Program-made: the position numbers and the translations under genes | Shown: positions 1-10,419 of the stretch, one piece after another | How the letters are laid out: each line of letters opens with the position of its first letter | Position numbering within the stretch: the first letter of the stretch is position 1 | Notes under the pieces: model-generated | Databases searched by the model: none | Told to the model about the DNA's origin: nothing | The model's input: only the letters and a program-made list of their open reading frames with translations | Assembly (NCBI GenBank): GCA_052401645.1 | Contig: CP198939.1 | Span: 1,922,001 to 1,986,000, forward strand | From: Arsenophonus sp052401645 | Lineage (GTDB): Bacteria > Pseudomonadota > Gammaproteobacteria > Enterobacterales > Enterobacteriaceae | Length of the DNA: 64,000 bases | Reading direction: 5' to 3'

Positions 1-968
1 AGATTAAAAATTATATTTAAAATTAATATCATATAAAATTTATATTATAAATATATAAAATATTTTATTAATTAAACAATAAATTGATTACTAATCGTAT
101 AAAATCTTCAAATTATATCTAAAATATTAATATTTATTAATTTCTTTAAAAAAGAAATTAAATATTAAAAATATAAATATTATATATTTTAATTAAATAT
201 ATTAAATGTATTAAAAATTTTTAAATATATTTAACATATGTTATTAATCATAATATCAGTATATTATAATATATAAAAACTTAATTTATATAAAGATAAT
301 TTCATTATTTTACTAAAGTTAAATACAGCATAAAATTATTCAGATAAAGTGATTAGATTTAATGATTTAATAAATGATCTTTTATATAAAACATAGTTGT
401 TATTTTTTTTAAAATTAAAGCTTATTCTTTTATTAATAAATTAACTAATAATATTTATTAAAATAATAAAATATAAATATTTTAATAATTTAAAAACTAA
501 ATAATTATTAAATTAAATAAACTTAACTAATATTAAAACTAATTTAAATTAAAATTAATAATAAAAAACAATATATCTTATACATAAGAGCAATAAATAA
601 TATTGAAATAAAAATAAAATTTAATAAATTATATTATTAGTATTATTGAAAACATAATACCTTACTTGTTTTTTAAAACAAATATCTATTACTAATTTAA
701 AGTAATTAATAATAACAACAATAATTCTGTCTTTTATATTAAAGTATAACTTATATAATAAATTAAATAGATTTAAAATGATAAAATCGATAAATTTATA
801 TTTTAGATTATACTAACATATATAAAATGGTACTTTTAAAAGTAAATTAATAATTTTAATATATTTATTAATAATAATAGATATTTATACTTACTATATA
901 AATTATTAATTTAAAAACATCTAAATTTTATTATAAAATTAAAGATTAATAATATATAAAAGTAACTT

Positions 969-1011
969 TTATATAAAAGCATTTGCTTCATAAGCAAATG
1001 CTTTTATATAA
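969..1011. terminator. Strong 20-bp hairpin, bidirectional terminator-like
   Basis: Two 20-base arms (969-988 and 992-1011) pair perfectly around a three-base loop (CAT). The core AGCATTTGCTT is much richer in G and C than the surroundings, and a TTTTAT tract follows. The shape is that of a rho-independent terminator working in both directions. It has no intact gene next to it, so it may be the surviving terminator of a lost gene. Confidence 0.5.
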
Positions 1012-1284
1012 TTTTAAATGAATTTATTAACTTATTAACATTTATCTACAGAGTATTAATTATATAATATAAGAATACTTTATTAGAAATATAGTTTGTA
1101 TAATCATTAAAATAATTTTTATACACTATGTTACTTTATAAATATCATTTACTATTATTATATATTATTTTAATAGACTATATTTTTCATAATAAATTAG
1201 ATATTTTTAAATAAAACTTCTAAAAAAAAATTTTTTATCATTTTATTGCTTAATTTATTTAAATATTAAATATATTACTTATTT

Positions 1285-1317
1285 TTAATTATATCTTAAA
1301 TTTTAAGATATAATTAA
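1285..1317. repeat. 16-bp inverted repeat, single-base loop
   Basis: Bases 1285-1300 are the exact reverse complement of 1302-1317 around one T. The core ATATCTTAAA has little G or C, so it may be a cruciform-prone AT palindrome and not a terminator. No gene is adjacent. Confidence 0.35.
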
Positions 1318-3041
1318 TTTCCATCTTTTATAATGAAACTTTATAAGTTAATTAAAATAATTTTAAAAAATAGAACTATTTTAATAAAGTTGTATTAAAT
1401 TAAAATTTTATTATTTTGTATGTTTTATTAGATAATTTAAAATTAATATATTTTATTTTAAAGTTTATATAAAATATTAACTTAATATATAAACTATCAT
1501 TATATTTTATTTCTCAAAAATAATTAAAATTATTGATAATAAAAAGAACTATTAATTATTATAAAAATTATCAATAATATATTAATATTTATTTTATATT
1601 ACGAAATAGATTTCGTCGTTAATTTAATAAATTTATAAAATTTATGTTTTTAAATATTAATTCAATAAATCAAATAATAAATAGTATTAAAATAGACACC
1701 ATTTTAATAGATATTTTATTAAACAAAATAAATAAATTTTAGAATTATAAGAAGTTAATTTATATAAAAATATTATTGTTTAATAATAAAATAATAATAA
1801 TTATAATTAAAATAAAACATATCATAATAATTTTATATTCAATATTTTATCAGAAATTTATTAACTACAATTCCTATTGTATATAAAAAAGTAATATTTT
1901 TATATAATTATTTAAAACAATATTATATTTCATTAAACTAATTAATTGCAATATCTTTTTTTCTAAATAAATTAATATAAAAATATTATTTCTATTTTTA
2001 ATCCATTATTTTTTTAATAAAAGATAATTTATTATTTTTTTTACCAATATCATTCATAATATATTATTTATATTTGATCTTTTCATAAAATTCATTTTTT
2101 GATAATTAATTAGTAGGTATTATTACTACTAACTTATATTATTAAATAATAAGTGTATTAAAAGTTTTTAATTCTACTATATAGTTTATTCAAATTATTT
2201 ATAGTAATAAATTCAACTTTTAAAATTTTCTTGATTTATGCTACTAAATAATGAATTTATATTATTTTTCTTTATATATTAAAGTATGTATAATCATTTT
2301 ATTAAAATTTTTTTATTTAATTACAATTTAAAAATTAAATTTTTTAAATTTATCAAAGTATAACTATAATATAATTTTATTGATTAATTCTATAAATAAT
2401 GTTTTTTCTGATTTATTAATCAAAGTTTATAACTTTAAAAATTAGTAAATAAAAATAAATTATATTAAATATTTTATGATAAAGTTAACATAATTTCATT
2501 ACATTATTAATTAACAAAATATTATTTATAGTCTCCATATTATAAAACTAAATTATTGATTTATATCTAGAATAAAATATTAATTTTACTGATGAAACCA
2601 TAAGAAAACTAAAACCTATTTTAAAAATAAAATTTTGATTCTTAATCATAAATATTTAGTGTTTAAAATAATTATATAATAATTTTTTATTTTTTATAAA
2701 AAAAAGATTTTTATAATATAAAACTATATACAAAGTTTATACCATAATTAATGCTATATATATGTTCAAAAAAAATTATCAAACTGAATTAGTTAATAAA
2801 GAATTATAATTATAACTTAATAATAAATTAACTATATAACCAATAACTTTCTAATATTCTCTAAAAATATTGAAATAAGATTATCTCATTAAAGAATTTT
2901 ATCATCAAAATAATATTAAGTATTTTGTTTTATTTTTTTTGGATAAAACTTCCATAAGTTTATTAAAAATATTTTTCTATATCAATTAGTAATAAGAAGC
3001 AGTAATATTATTTATTCATAAAACTAATATTATTTTAAGAA

Positions 3042-6000
3042 TCATTTATTATATATTTTTTTATTTTTACTAAATATTGCTAATGGTAATAAATAAGTAT
3101 GTGCATTTATTTGTATTTTTTTAAGCAAATTATTATCTATTTTATTAAAAGCTCGACGAATATAACTATCTTTCATCTCACCTGGTTGATTATATGTACC
3201 TTCTAAAGATTGAATAAGTTGTATTTTTGCTTTTTTAGATATATCATCACTAGATTCAAAATTAAATTGATGATTTTTTTTATCATAGAATGATATTAAC
3301 CAATTCCAACCACTTTTAGTAAAAAGTGCTAATGGAGAATTCATTCCATCTTGATAACCATTAATTAACTGCTGTAAATATATTTTTGCCTGTTTTTTAT
3401 CTACTGGATTTAAGCACCATTCACTATTATTTCTTCCCCAATAATAACTTTTACAAGATTTATTGAACAAACAAAAAATTAAATGTTCTATCCATAGCAA
3501 TAAACCATCCATAATGGTTAAATTTGCAGGACGATAACGAATAATACCATTATGTTGAATATTTTTTAATTGCCCTACCAATTTAATATTATCAAAGGAT
3601 TCAATAAATAACTTATTAAAATAATTGTAATAATTTATCTTTATTTTATTAGCTAATGGTTGCAAATCTTTAATTTGTTTTTCCAAATAAATTTTTCCAA
3701 AATTCTTTACTGGTAATTCACCAGTTGCCTGAAAAATAGTTAATAATTTATGTAATGATTTTTTAGAAATCATAGCATTAAGTATTATTTTATTAAATTT
3801 ATATTGTTGTAAATAATTTATAGTAAAAGGTTCATTTTCTAGTAATTTTATTTTTTCATTAAAAAAATTAATTTTTAATCTTTCTTGGAAAAAAGCGCGA
3901 ACAGGATGGCGATAAAAAGAAAGTAACTGTTCCAAAGATATTTCATTATTTTGTTTTATCACTGGCGATAACGTAGTATAAAATTCAAGATGTCGATCAC
4001 TTTGTTTTTTAGCTACTGATAACCATGCAGTATCATAACTCTGATAAATATCATCAGAGAAATAATTCTCAATTGCAAATGGTACTCTAGTATGTTTAAT
4101 AACTAAATATTCTTTTATTCTGTTAGCGCTACTATCAATATTTAAATGTTCATCACCCTCTAAATAAAAATTTTGACTAACATAATTAAGTAACTCATTT
4201 ATTAAAATTGAAGGGTTTTTTGGCTTATTATCACGAATATCATAACCAATATAGCTAAGATAAAATACTTTAGAAGCAGAATTAAAAGCTTCTAAAAATA
4301 AATAACGATCATCATCTAGGAACTTTCTATCACCATATTTCGGTTGTTCAGCTATTAAATCAAATTTTAAAGGTTCTATTGAACGTGGATATATTTGATC
4401 ATTCATACCTAATAAACATACAATCTTAAAAGGAATTGAACGCATAGGCATTAAGCTACAAAAATTAATTGAACCGTTGAGAAAACATTCAGAAATTTTT
4501 TCATTATCAAAACATTTTACTAATTCATCACGGATAAGTGATAATGGAACTAAATCTTCATATTTTGTCTCTATTCCAAACCTAATAATTTTATGCCATT
4601 GTTCACGTATAAATATAAGTATCGATTCAATTTCTTTATCATTTTGAAAAAAAGTATCTAATATATATTGACATAATGGTAACCATTCTATAATTTTTTT
4701 TTCTTGTTTAATCATATTTTTTAAAGTAACTAATGAATCAATAAATTGCGCAAGTTGTCCAGCTAATTTAACTGATAATCCTCTACATTCATCATAAGGT
4801 AAAATTTTATTCCAAATTCCTAAATTACTATCCATAACATGACCAATCAACATTCTATTTAAACCGAAAGCCCATGTATTTTGTCCTGTGACTGGTAACT
4901 TTAATTCTACAACATCTTCATCATTGAGTCCCCAGCGTATACCAGATTCATTAATCCATCGACGTAATAAAAGTAACTCCTCGTCTAAGATAAAAAAGCG
5001 ATTTGCTATTACAGGCACTTCTAATAAAGAAAATACTTGTTCTGTAGTAAAACGACTTCGTAATAAATCAAGTAATGAGATAAAGACTTGTAAAATAGGA
5101 TGTACATCTTTAAATTTTCTGTCTGATATAGAAAAAGGTAGATAATGTTTATCTGATATATTACTGAAAACAGCTTGTATATAAGGTGCGTAACTCTCAA
5201 TATCAGCTACCATCACAATAATATCTTTTGGTGTTAGCGTATGATCTTCATCAAATAAATATAACAAATAATCTTGTAATACTTCAATTTCACGCTGCTT
5301 ACTATGACATGAATGAAATATAAGTGATTTATCCTGTTTACTTAATTTCCTTTTTGATAAGCTGTTACTATAATTTTCCTCTGTTAAATTAAATTGAGTA
5401 TAATCTTTTAAATCTAAAATATCTTGTTGAATTTTGTGTAATAAACAATCAGATTCTAAATCTACAAAATTAAAAATTTCATTAGATTGATCTAAGTGAG
5501 AAAGAAAGTAGAGATTATCACTCCCTAATTTACCCCAAGATTCTAATAATGGATTAGTTAAAAATTGTTTGTTTTTATTGTTGAATAAAGTATTAAATGA
5601 GTTTTCTTTCTTAAAGTACCTAGTTAGATATCGATCTCGATAATTTTCTAATTTACATCTCTCAATCTTTATTGAAAAAACGTAATTTTCAATACCACCC
5701 CAATAATAACGACATGGATTAGTAAACATTAAATAAATATCTATATACTTCCCAAGAGCATTTAATATTTGTAAATAAACTGGTGGTAATGAAGGGATAC
5801 CACAGATAAATACTCGTTCTGGTAATCCACTAGATTTAACTTTATTAGTAATATATAAACTATCTATGAATTGTTTATAGAGATTTGCTATATGCCATTT
5901 AGGTTGATTAAGCTTTTTAGTATACTCAGTTAAAGCTAACCAAAGATGTTTTTGCCATTGCTGATTATTACTTAATCCCTTTATCAGTTGTTTGTTATCC

Positions 6001-6446
6001 CAGTTCTCTAACAATTCCGGGCGATAAATTAAATATTGATCAAATAAATTTGCAATATAAGTTGATAGCTGATATAATTTCTTTTTATCTATATCATCAT
6101 TTAGATATTTTTTAAGTTGTTTAAACTCCGTTTTGTATAACAATAAAGGTAAAATTATCATTAATTTCCAAGTTATTATTTTTTTTGTAAAAACACTTTC
6201 TTTCGGAATATCCGATAAAACTCGAGTAAACATATCCCAAATAAAAGTTGATGGTAACAAAAAAGAAATATTAGATACAATTCCTAAGTTTTTTGCCAGC
6301 TCTATTTTTAGCCATTGAGCCATACCTGAACTTTGAATTAAAATAATTTCTTTTTCAAACGGATTTATGAGTGGCTTACTTTTAATCAAATTAGAAATTA
6401 GTTCTTTATGGATATTTAATTGATTAGAATGATAAATTTGTAGCAT
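3042..6446 (-). CDS. recC: RecBCD exonuclease V, subunit gamma (RecC)
   Basis: RecC is the subunit of the RecBCD helicase-nuclease that recognises Chi and splits the DNA strands during double-strand break repair in the cytoplasm. The 1134-residue product aligns with E. coli RecC (1122 residues) end to end. It opens with MLQIYHSNQLNIHKEL, has the PFEKEIILIQSSGMAQWLK block at about 31-49, the LTPKDIIVMVADIESYAPYIQ block, and MRSIPFKIVCLLGMNDQIYPR. The start is the ATG at 6446-6444 with GGAGA four bases upstream. An in-frame ATG 33 bases earlier has no homology support. RecC alone has no activity: RecB and RecD must be encoded elsewhere or the complex is lost. The neighbouring ptrA and ppdA-ppdC genes of E. 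coli are missing. No internal stop or frameshift is visible, which argues for continued selection. Confidence 0.96.
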   Translation of the reverse strand: MLQIYHSNQLNIHKELISNLIKSKPLINPFEKEIILIQSSGMAQWLKIELAKNLGIVSNISFLLPSTFIWDMFTRVLSDIPKESVFTKKIITWKLMIILPLLLYKTEFKQLKKYLNDDIDKKKLYQLSTYIANLFDQYLIYRPELLENWDNKQLIKGLSNNQQWQKHLWLALTEYTKKLNQPKWHIANLYKQFIDSLYITNKVKSSGLPERVFICGIPSLPPVYLQILNALGKYIDIYLMFTNPCRYYWGGIENYVFSIKIERCKLENYRDRYLTRYFKKENSFNTLFNNKNKQFLTNPLLESWGKLGSDNLYFLSHLDQSNEIFNFVDLESDCLLHKIQQDILDLKDYTQFNLTEENYSNSLSKRKLSKQDKSLIFHSCHSKQREIEVLQDYLLYLFDEDHTLTPKDIIVMVADIESYAPYIQAVFSNISDKHYLPFSISDRKFKDVHPILQVFISLLDLLRSRFTTEQVFSLLEVPVIANRFFILDEELLLLRRWINESGIRWGLNDEDVVELKLPVTGQNTWAFGLNRMLIGHVMDSNLGIWNKILPYDECRGLSVKLAGQLAQFIDSLVTLKNMIKQEKKIIEWLPLCQYILDTFFQNDKEIESILIFIREQWHKIIRFGIETKYEDLVPLSLIRDELVKCFDNEKISECFLNGSINFCSLMPMRSIPFKIVCLLGMNDQIYPRSIEPLKFDLIAEQPKYGDRKFLDDDRYLFLEAFNSASKVFYLSYIGYDIRDNKPKNPSILINELLNYVSQNFYLEGDEHLNIDSSANRIKEYLVIKHTRVPFAIENYFSDDIYQSYDTAWLSVAKKQSDRHLEFYTTLSPVIKQNNEISLEQLLSFYRHPVRAFFQERLKINFFNEKIKLLENEPFTINYLQQYKFNKIILNAMISKKSLHKLLTIFQATGELPVKNFGKIYLEKQIKDLQPLANKIKINYYNYFNKLFIESFDNIKLVGQLKNIQHNGIIRYRPANLTIMDGLLLWIEHLIFCLFNKSCKSYYWGRNNSEWCLNPVDKKQAKIYLQQLINGYQDGMNSPLALFTKSGWNWLISFYDKKNHQFNFESSDDISKKAKIQLIQSLEGTYNQPGEMKDSYIRRAFNKIDNNLLKKIQINAHTYLLPLAIFSKNKKIYNK

Positions 6447-7436
6447 ATATTCTCCATAATAAACTATATTAATTATCATTATATAGTTGTGAAATTCATT
6501 AATACAATATCAGTAAATATAATTAATATTTACTTATGATAATTCTATTATATTTATATCATGACAATATAATTAATATTATAAGTATAATATTGGGTTA
6601 TATTAGAATATTATAATCAATGTTTAACATATAAATTTAACATTTTTACTAATTTTAAAAAAATATCAATCAACCAAATTTACTATGTTATTTATATATA
6701 GATATAATATCTAATTTTTATATTATGTACTTTTTTTATTAAAAAACTAAATAATAAATAATTATCTTTGTATTATATTTATTAAAACAATTTATTAAAT
6801 TCATAAGAACTTAATGTTTTCTAATAAAATTAGATAAATTTTAAATTAGTTTAAAATTGACAACTAATATTAAATATTCTTTAAATACTAATTTAAATTC
6901 TATCTATTTTAAAAAAATAATTTAATCTATTTTATAATTTATAATGAATTGTATTAATAAATGATAATATATATATTATATTTTGATAAATTTATCACAA
7001 TAAATATTTATTATTAATTGCTATTAATAAATATTTTATTTTAGTAATAAAATTTATTAAAAACTAAATATATATGTTTTCAACATCGGTTTATTTATTA
7101 AAAAATAATTTTTTATTTCCTTAAATTTTAAATTTACTATAATTAAGATATACTCATAATAAATATATATATCAATTTATGATTAACTTCATTATTATAT
7201 ATTTTATACGTTCCACGATTAATAACTATATAAAGATAAAATCATAAAATATGTATTTTTTTTTAACCTATAGTATATTCTATTTAAATTAAAATTGTAA
7301 TAAATGAAATAAATACAAGAGTAATATATATTTAATAACATCATATTTTTAGTAATTCCACTATGTATTTTCTATACTATAAAATAGTAACTTAAATTTA
7401 AAATATCTTTTTTTATAAAATAAAAAAGAATTATAT

Positions 7437-7489
7437 ACTTATAGTTTAATAACTATAAGTTTGACATAATAAATTAATTTATTATGTCA
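7437..7489. repeat. Two tandem palindromes, one of 28 bp
   Basis: Arms 7437-7446 and 7451-7460 pair over 10 bp around a four-base loop. One base later, 7462-7489 is a perfect 28-bp palindrome with half-site TGACATAATAAATT. Two adjacent perfect palindromes could be a protein-binding region or paired terminators. No intact gene lies within 800 bases. Confidence 0.4.
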
Positions 7490-7550
7490 TTAGAATTAGT
7501 ACAATAATATTTTGCATAGGAAAAATATTGGTCACTTATTATTAATAAGA

Positions 7551-7572
7551 AGTTATAATTTAAATTATAACT
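7551..7572. repeat. 22-bp perfect palindrome
   Basis: Half-site AGTTATAATTT is mirrored exactly. It is AT-rich and lies between the palindrome pair at 7437-7489 and the hairpin at 7654-7682. Function unknown; it could be a chance product of composition. Confidence 0.25.
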
Positions 7573-7653
7573 TTATATATAAAATTTATATAAAGTTTAT
7601 GTATTCATTATATTAGACTTATTATTTATTATAGTTTTTATTATTAAATAATC

Positions 7654-7682
7654 TTACTTTTCTTATAAAATAAGAAAAGTAA
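7654..7682. terminator. 13-bp hairpin with three-base loop
   Basis: Arms 7654-7666 and 7670-7682 pair perfectly around AAA; the arm is TTACTTTTCTTAT. There is no long T tract on either side, so the terminator call is weak. It may be a relic of a lost gene's end. Confidence 0.25.
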
Positions 7683-8056
7683 TTAAAATATTTTAGATTA
7701 ATTAGTAAAGTATAATGTAATATACATTATTATATCTGTTATTTTATATAACAATAATATATATATCTAATTGTAAACTTATATTTTTATTTATAATGTA
7801 AATTATCAATTTTATCTATCTAATTTGTTTTACATTCTATTTTATTTATAATTTAATATGTATTAATATATAAGATTAAATCTTACATAATTTAAATTAT
7901 TTACTTATCTTTAATAATTTAAATAAATTTTCTATACTATGAATAATTGCAATAAACGACGTTATATTATATAATAAAAAATTAAATTTACTTAATGTCG
8001 ATAATTTTAATATTTTATTAATTATTTTATAAATAGTAATAAACCTTATTATTTGC

Positions 8057-8078
8057 AATTGAAATTAGAATTTCAATT
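8057..8078. repeat. 10-bp inverted repeat next to the parS-like palindrome
   Basis: Arms 8057-8066 (AATTGAAATT) and 8069-8078 pair perfectly; T-rich sequence follows on the plus strand up to 8095. It could terminate plus-strand transcription, but no plus-strand gene lies upstream. Confidence 0.25.
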
Positions 8079-8096
8079 ACTTAAAATTCTTTTTTA

Positions 8097-8123
8097 TACA
8101 TGTTTCACAACGTGAAACATGTA
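8097..8123. promoter_or_regulatory. GC-richer palindrome resembling a split parS site
   Basis: Twelve-base arms (8097-8108 and 8112-8123) pair perfectly around AAC. The core TGTTTCAC-AAC-GTGAAACA is the ParB-binding parS consensus TGTTTCACGTGAAACA with three bases inserted at the centre. Real parS halves abut, so binding is doubtful, and Enterobacterales chromosomes normally lack ParABS. The G and C content stands out sharply from the local sequence, so some selected role (terminator or protein site) is likely. It lies 241 bases beyond the thyA stop. Confidence 0.4.
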
Positions 8124-8363
8124 ATTAACATATAATACTATGATTTATTTAAAATAAATAATAATCAAACTAGATAAAATAAAAATAAATTTATTAATGT
8201 AAATTTTAAAAATTAAATAAAAATATAGAAATATTTATTAGAGTTATTTTCTTTTAGAAAAATCTATTTATTTATTAATTTAATTTATATTTTTAATTTA
8301 AAATAGTACTAAGATTATAGTTAATTTATTTCATATTGATTATTATAATAATCAATAAAATTA

Positions 8364-9215
8364 TTATATTGTAAATGGATATTTAATTGCAGAATGATAT
8401 CGATAATCAATAACATTAAAATCATTACTACTAACCCAAGTTTCAATATCTTTTAGTGTTTTTATGTTAGGATTAATAAATAATTTTGGTAAAGAATATG
8501 GAACACGCTTTAATTGAATATCACGCATAATCGGAAGTTGATTTTCATAAATATGAGAATTTACTATTTTATGGTAAACTTTACCGGCTTTGTGACCTGT
8601 AATTTGAGCGATAAGTGCTAATAAAACAAAACATTGAATTTGATTAAAATTTAATCCTAAAGGAACATCACAACTACGTTGATGAGAAGTTAAATAAAGA
8701 GTATTATCCAACAAAGAAAAAGTATGAGTATGCATACAAGGACGTAAACAACCTAATTCAAATTCGCCAGGATTATAAAAAGTAATTATTTCAGCTCGAT
8801 CATCTATTCCAGCTGAAAGATTATTAATTATTTTTTGTAACTGATCTAAATAATTACCATCTGGTTGACGCCATGAACGTCCCTGAACACCATAAACTCT
8901 ACCCATGTCATCTTTACCTTTACGATTAGGATTATTAATCCATTCTTGATTCTCATTTGCATTAGCATTCCATGTATTACAACCAATATTACGAAATTGC
9001 GCAGCGCTAGAATAACCCCTTATATAACCTAACAATTCAGCAATAGCAGACTTATAAAAGCTTTTACGAGTAGTAATTAAAGGAAATTTATTATTTGCAA
9101 CATCATATTCTAAATCAACATTAATAACTGTTAGACAACGTACTAATGTACGTTTATTTTCTACCCACTGTCCTTCATCAATAATACGTTGGCATAAATT
9201 CAAATATTGATTCAT
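8364..9215 (-). CDS. thyA: Thymidylate synthase (long form)
   Basis: Converts dUMP and methylene-tetrahydrofolate to dTMP and dihydrofolate, so it depends on FolA, also in this window. The product is 283 residues, the length of the Haemophilus/Vibrio-type enzyme, not the 264-residue E. coli form. The nucleophilic cysteine lies in GCLRPCMHTH, followed by the phosphate-binding QRSCDVPLGLNFN and the nucleotide-binding HIYENQ. The start is the ATG at 9215-9213 (MNQYLNL), preceded by GAGTGG; a GTG nine bases earlier is in frame but not supported by homology. The N-terminal motif usually ERTGKR reads KRTLVR here, a modest divergence. It is followed on the same strand by a long empty gap and preceded by lgt, as in E. 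coli. Confidence 0.97.
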   Translation of the reverse strand: MNQYLNLCQRIIDEGQWVENKRTLVRCLTVINVDLEYDVANNKFPLITTRKSFYKSAIAELLGYIRGYSSAAQFRNIGCNTWNANANENQEWINNPNRKGKDDMGRVYGVQGRSWRQPDGNYLDQLQKIINNLSAGIDDRAEIITFYNPGEFELGCLRPCMHTHTFSLLDNTLYLTSHQRSCDVPLGLNFNQIQCFVLLALIAQITGHKAGKVYHKIVNSHIYENQLPIMRDIQLKRVPYSLPKLFINPNIKTLKDIETWVSSNDFNVIDYRYHSAIKYPFTI

Positions 9216-9332
9216 TATTACCACTCGAATAAAATATATTATTTATTTTAAAATTTAATTAAATCTTATTAAAAAATCCTTAATTCTACCATTCTAACTT
9301 CCTAATAATTAAATAACTCATGTAAATTATTT

Positions 9333-10172
9333 TTACACTAATATCATTATAAAAATACCAATAATAATCATAGGAATTGATAAAATCTGTCCCATACTCA
9401 TACCGTAAAATAGTCCAAACTGAATATCTGGTTGACGAAAGAACTCAACAAAAATACGAAAAATACCATAACAAATTAAAAATAAACCAGATGTACTTCC
9501 AATTGAGCGCGGTTTAAGAATAAATAAATTCAAAATAATAAATAAAATAACTCCTTCAAGAAACATTTCATAAAGCTGAGAAGGATGCCTTGGCAATATA
9601 CCATATTGATCCAAAATAGGAAGTAAAGAGAGATCTTGAATAGCAAGATTAATATCTTCTACTTTAGAACCTGGAAATAACATCGCCCATGGAGTATTTA
9701 ATGTTACACGTCCCCAAAGTTCACCATTGATAAAATTACCAATACGTCCCATCCCTAATCCAAATGGAATTAATGGTGCAATAAAGTCAGAAAGTTGAAA
9801 AAAATAACGATTGGTCTTACGTGAATAAAACCAAATAGCACATATTACCCCAATTAAACCTCCATGAAAAGACATTCCACCATCCCAAATTTTAAATAAA
9901 TATAAAGGATTATTTATAAAAGAATGAAAATTATAAAATATAACATAACCAAATCGTCCACCAATTATAACGCCGAAGAAGCATAAATATAGCAGGTTTT
10001 CAACTTCATTTTTTGTTAAATTACAATTTGATTTACTAGATCTACACTTTGCTAACCATAATGCAAAAATAAACCCAACTAGATACATCAAACCATACCA
10101 ATAAAAAGATATCGGACCAATAGAAAATATAATAGGATCGATATTAGGAAAAACAATATAACTATTATTCAT
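9333..10172 (-). CDS. lgt: Prolipoprotein diacylglyceryl transferase
   Basis: Inner-membrane enzyme that transfers diacylglycerol from phosphatidylglycerol to the lipobox cysteine of prolipoproteins. The 279-residue product (E. coli 291) has about seven hydrophobic segments. It keeps the catalytic set at the E. coli positions: His103 in SFHGG, Arg143 and Asn146 in the signature GRIGNFINGELWG, and Arg239 and Glu243 near the C terminus in FRIFVEFFRQPD. It lies 117 bases upstream of thyA on the same strand, the ancestral lgt-thyA pair, probably co-transcribed. Substrates could include the YgiB lipoprotein-like protein. ptsP, normally just upstream, has been lost with its DNA. Confidence 0.97.
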   Translation of the reverse strand: MNNSYIVFPNIDPIIFSIGPISFYWYGLMYLVGFIFALWLAKCRSSKSNCNLTKNEVENLLYLCFFGVIIGGRFGYVIFYNFHSFINNPLYLFKIWDGGMSFHGGLIGVICAIWFYSRKTNRYFFQLSDFIAPLIPFGLGMGRIGNFINGELWGRVTLNTPWAMLFPGSKVEDINLAIQDLSLLPILDQYGILPRHPSQLYEMFLEGVILFIILNLFILKPRSIGSTSGLFLICYGIFRIFVEFFRQPDIQFGLFYGMSMGQILSIPMIIIGIFIMILV

Positions 10173-10380
10173 GATTTATATTCTTTAATTTTATAAATTT
10201 TAATAAAACTTAATGATTTTATAATATTAAAAATTAAATAATATTATAATTAACAATTAATCATTAAATTTAATTAGATACATTTTAATAAATAAATATC
10301 TTTAAAAAAAATAAATGGATAATTTTACTACTAAAAATGAAAGCAATCGATAAAACTATAAAAATTAGCTATTAAATAGT

Positions 10381-10412
10381 AATCTGCTTTACTTTATAAG
10401 TAGATTTTTTTT
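10381..10412 (+). terminator. Hairpin plus T tract, downstream of rppH
   Basis: Arms 10381-10389 and 10398-10406 pair over nine bases with one G-U, followed by eight T on the plus strand. The T tract points to plus-strand transcripts, yet the flanking genes are on the minus strand, so the assignment is tentative. Confidence 0.25.
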
Positions 10413-10419
10413 AATTTAT

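Larger units (their letters stand above)
1..3041. other. Gene-free AT-rich region left of recC
   Basis: No open frame with recognisable homology is seen here on either strand. In E. coli the gene just downstream of recC on the same strand is ptrA (about 2.9 kb), followed by recB and recD. The gap is almost exactly ptrA-sized, so I infer a completely eroded ptrA. The only clear structures are two hairpins at 969-1011 and 1285-1317. Whether recB and recD survive further left cannot be seen. Confidence 0.6.
6447..8363. other. Gene-free region between recC and thyA
   Basis: E. coli carries ppdA, ppdB, ygdB and ppdC (pilin-like genes, about 1.8 kb) between thyA and recC. The 1.9-kb gap here has the matching size and no readable trace of them. 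It contains a run of inverted repeats at 7437-7460, 7462-7489, 7551-7572, 7654-7682, 8057-8078 and 8097-8123, denser than in most other gaps of this window. Confidence 0.6.

Noticed and set aside
4888..5145. Open frame opposite recC
   Set aside because: It is the antisense shadow of a conserved recC region; the recC frame explains the sequence. Similar antisense frames inside parE, ygiC, pdxA and rpoD were dismissed for the same reason.
7437..8123. CRISPR array
   Set aside because: The inverted repeats differ from each other in sequence and spacing; there is no direct repeat.
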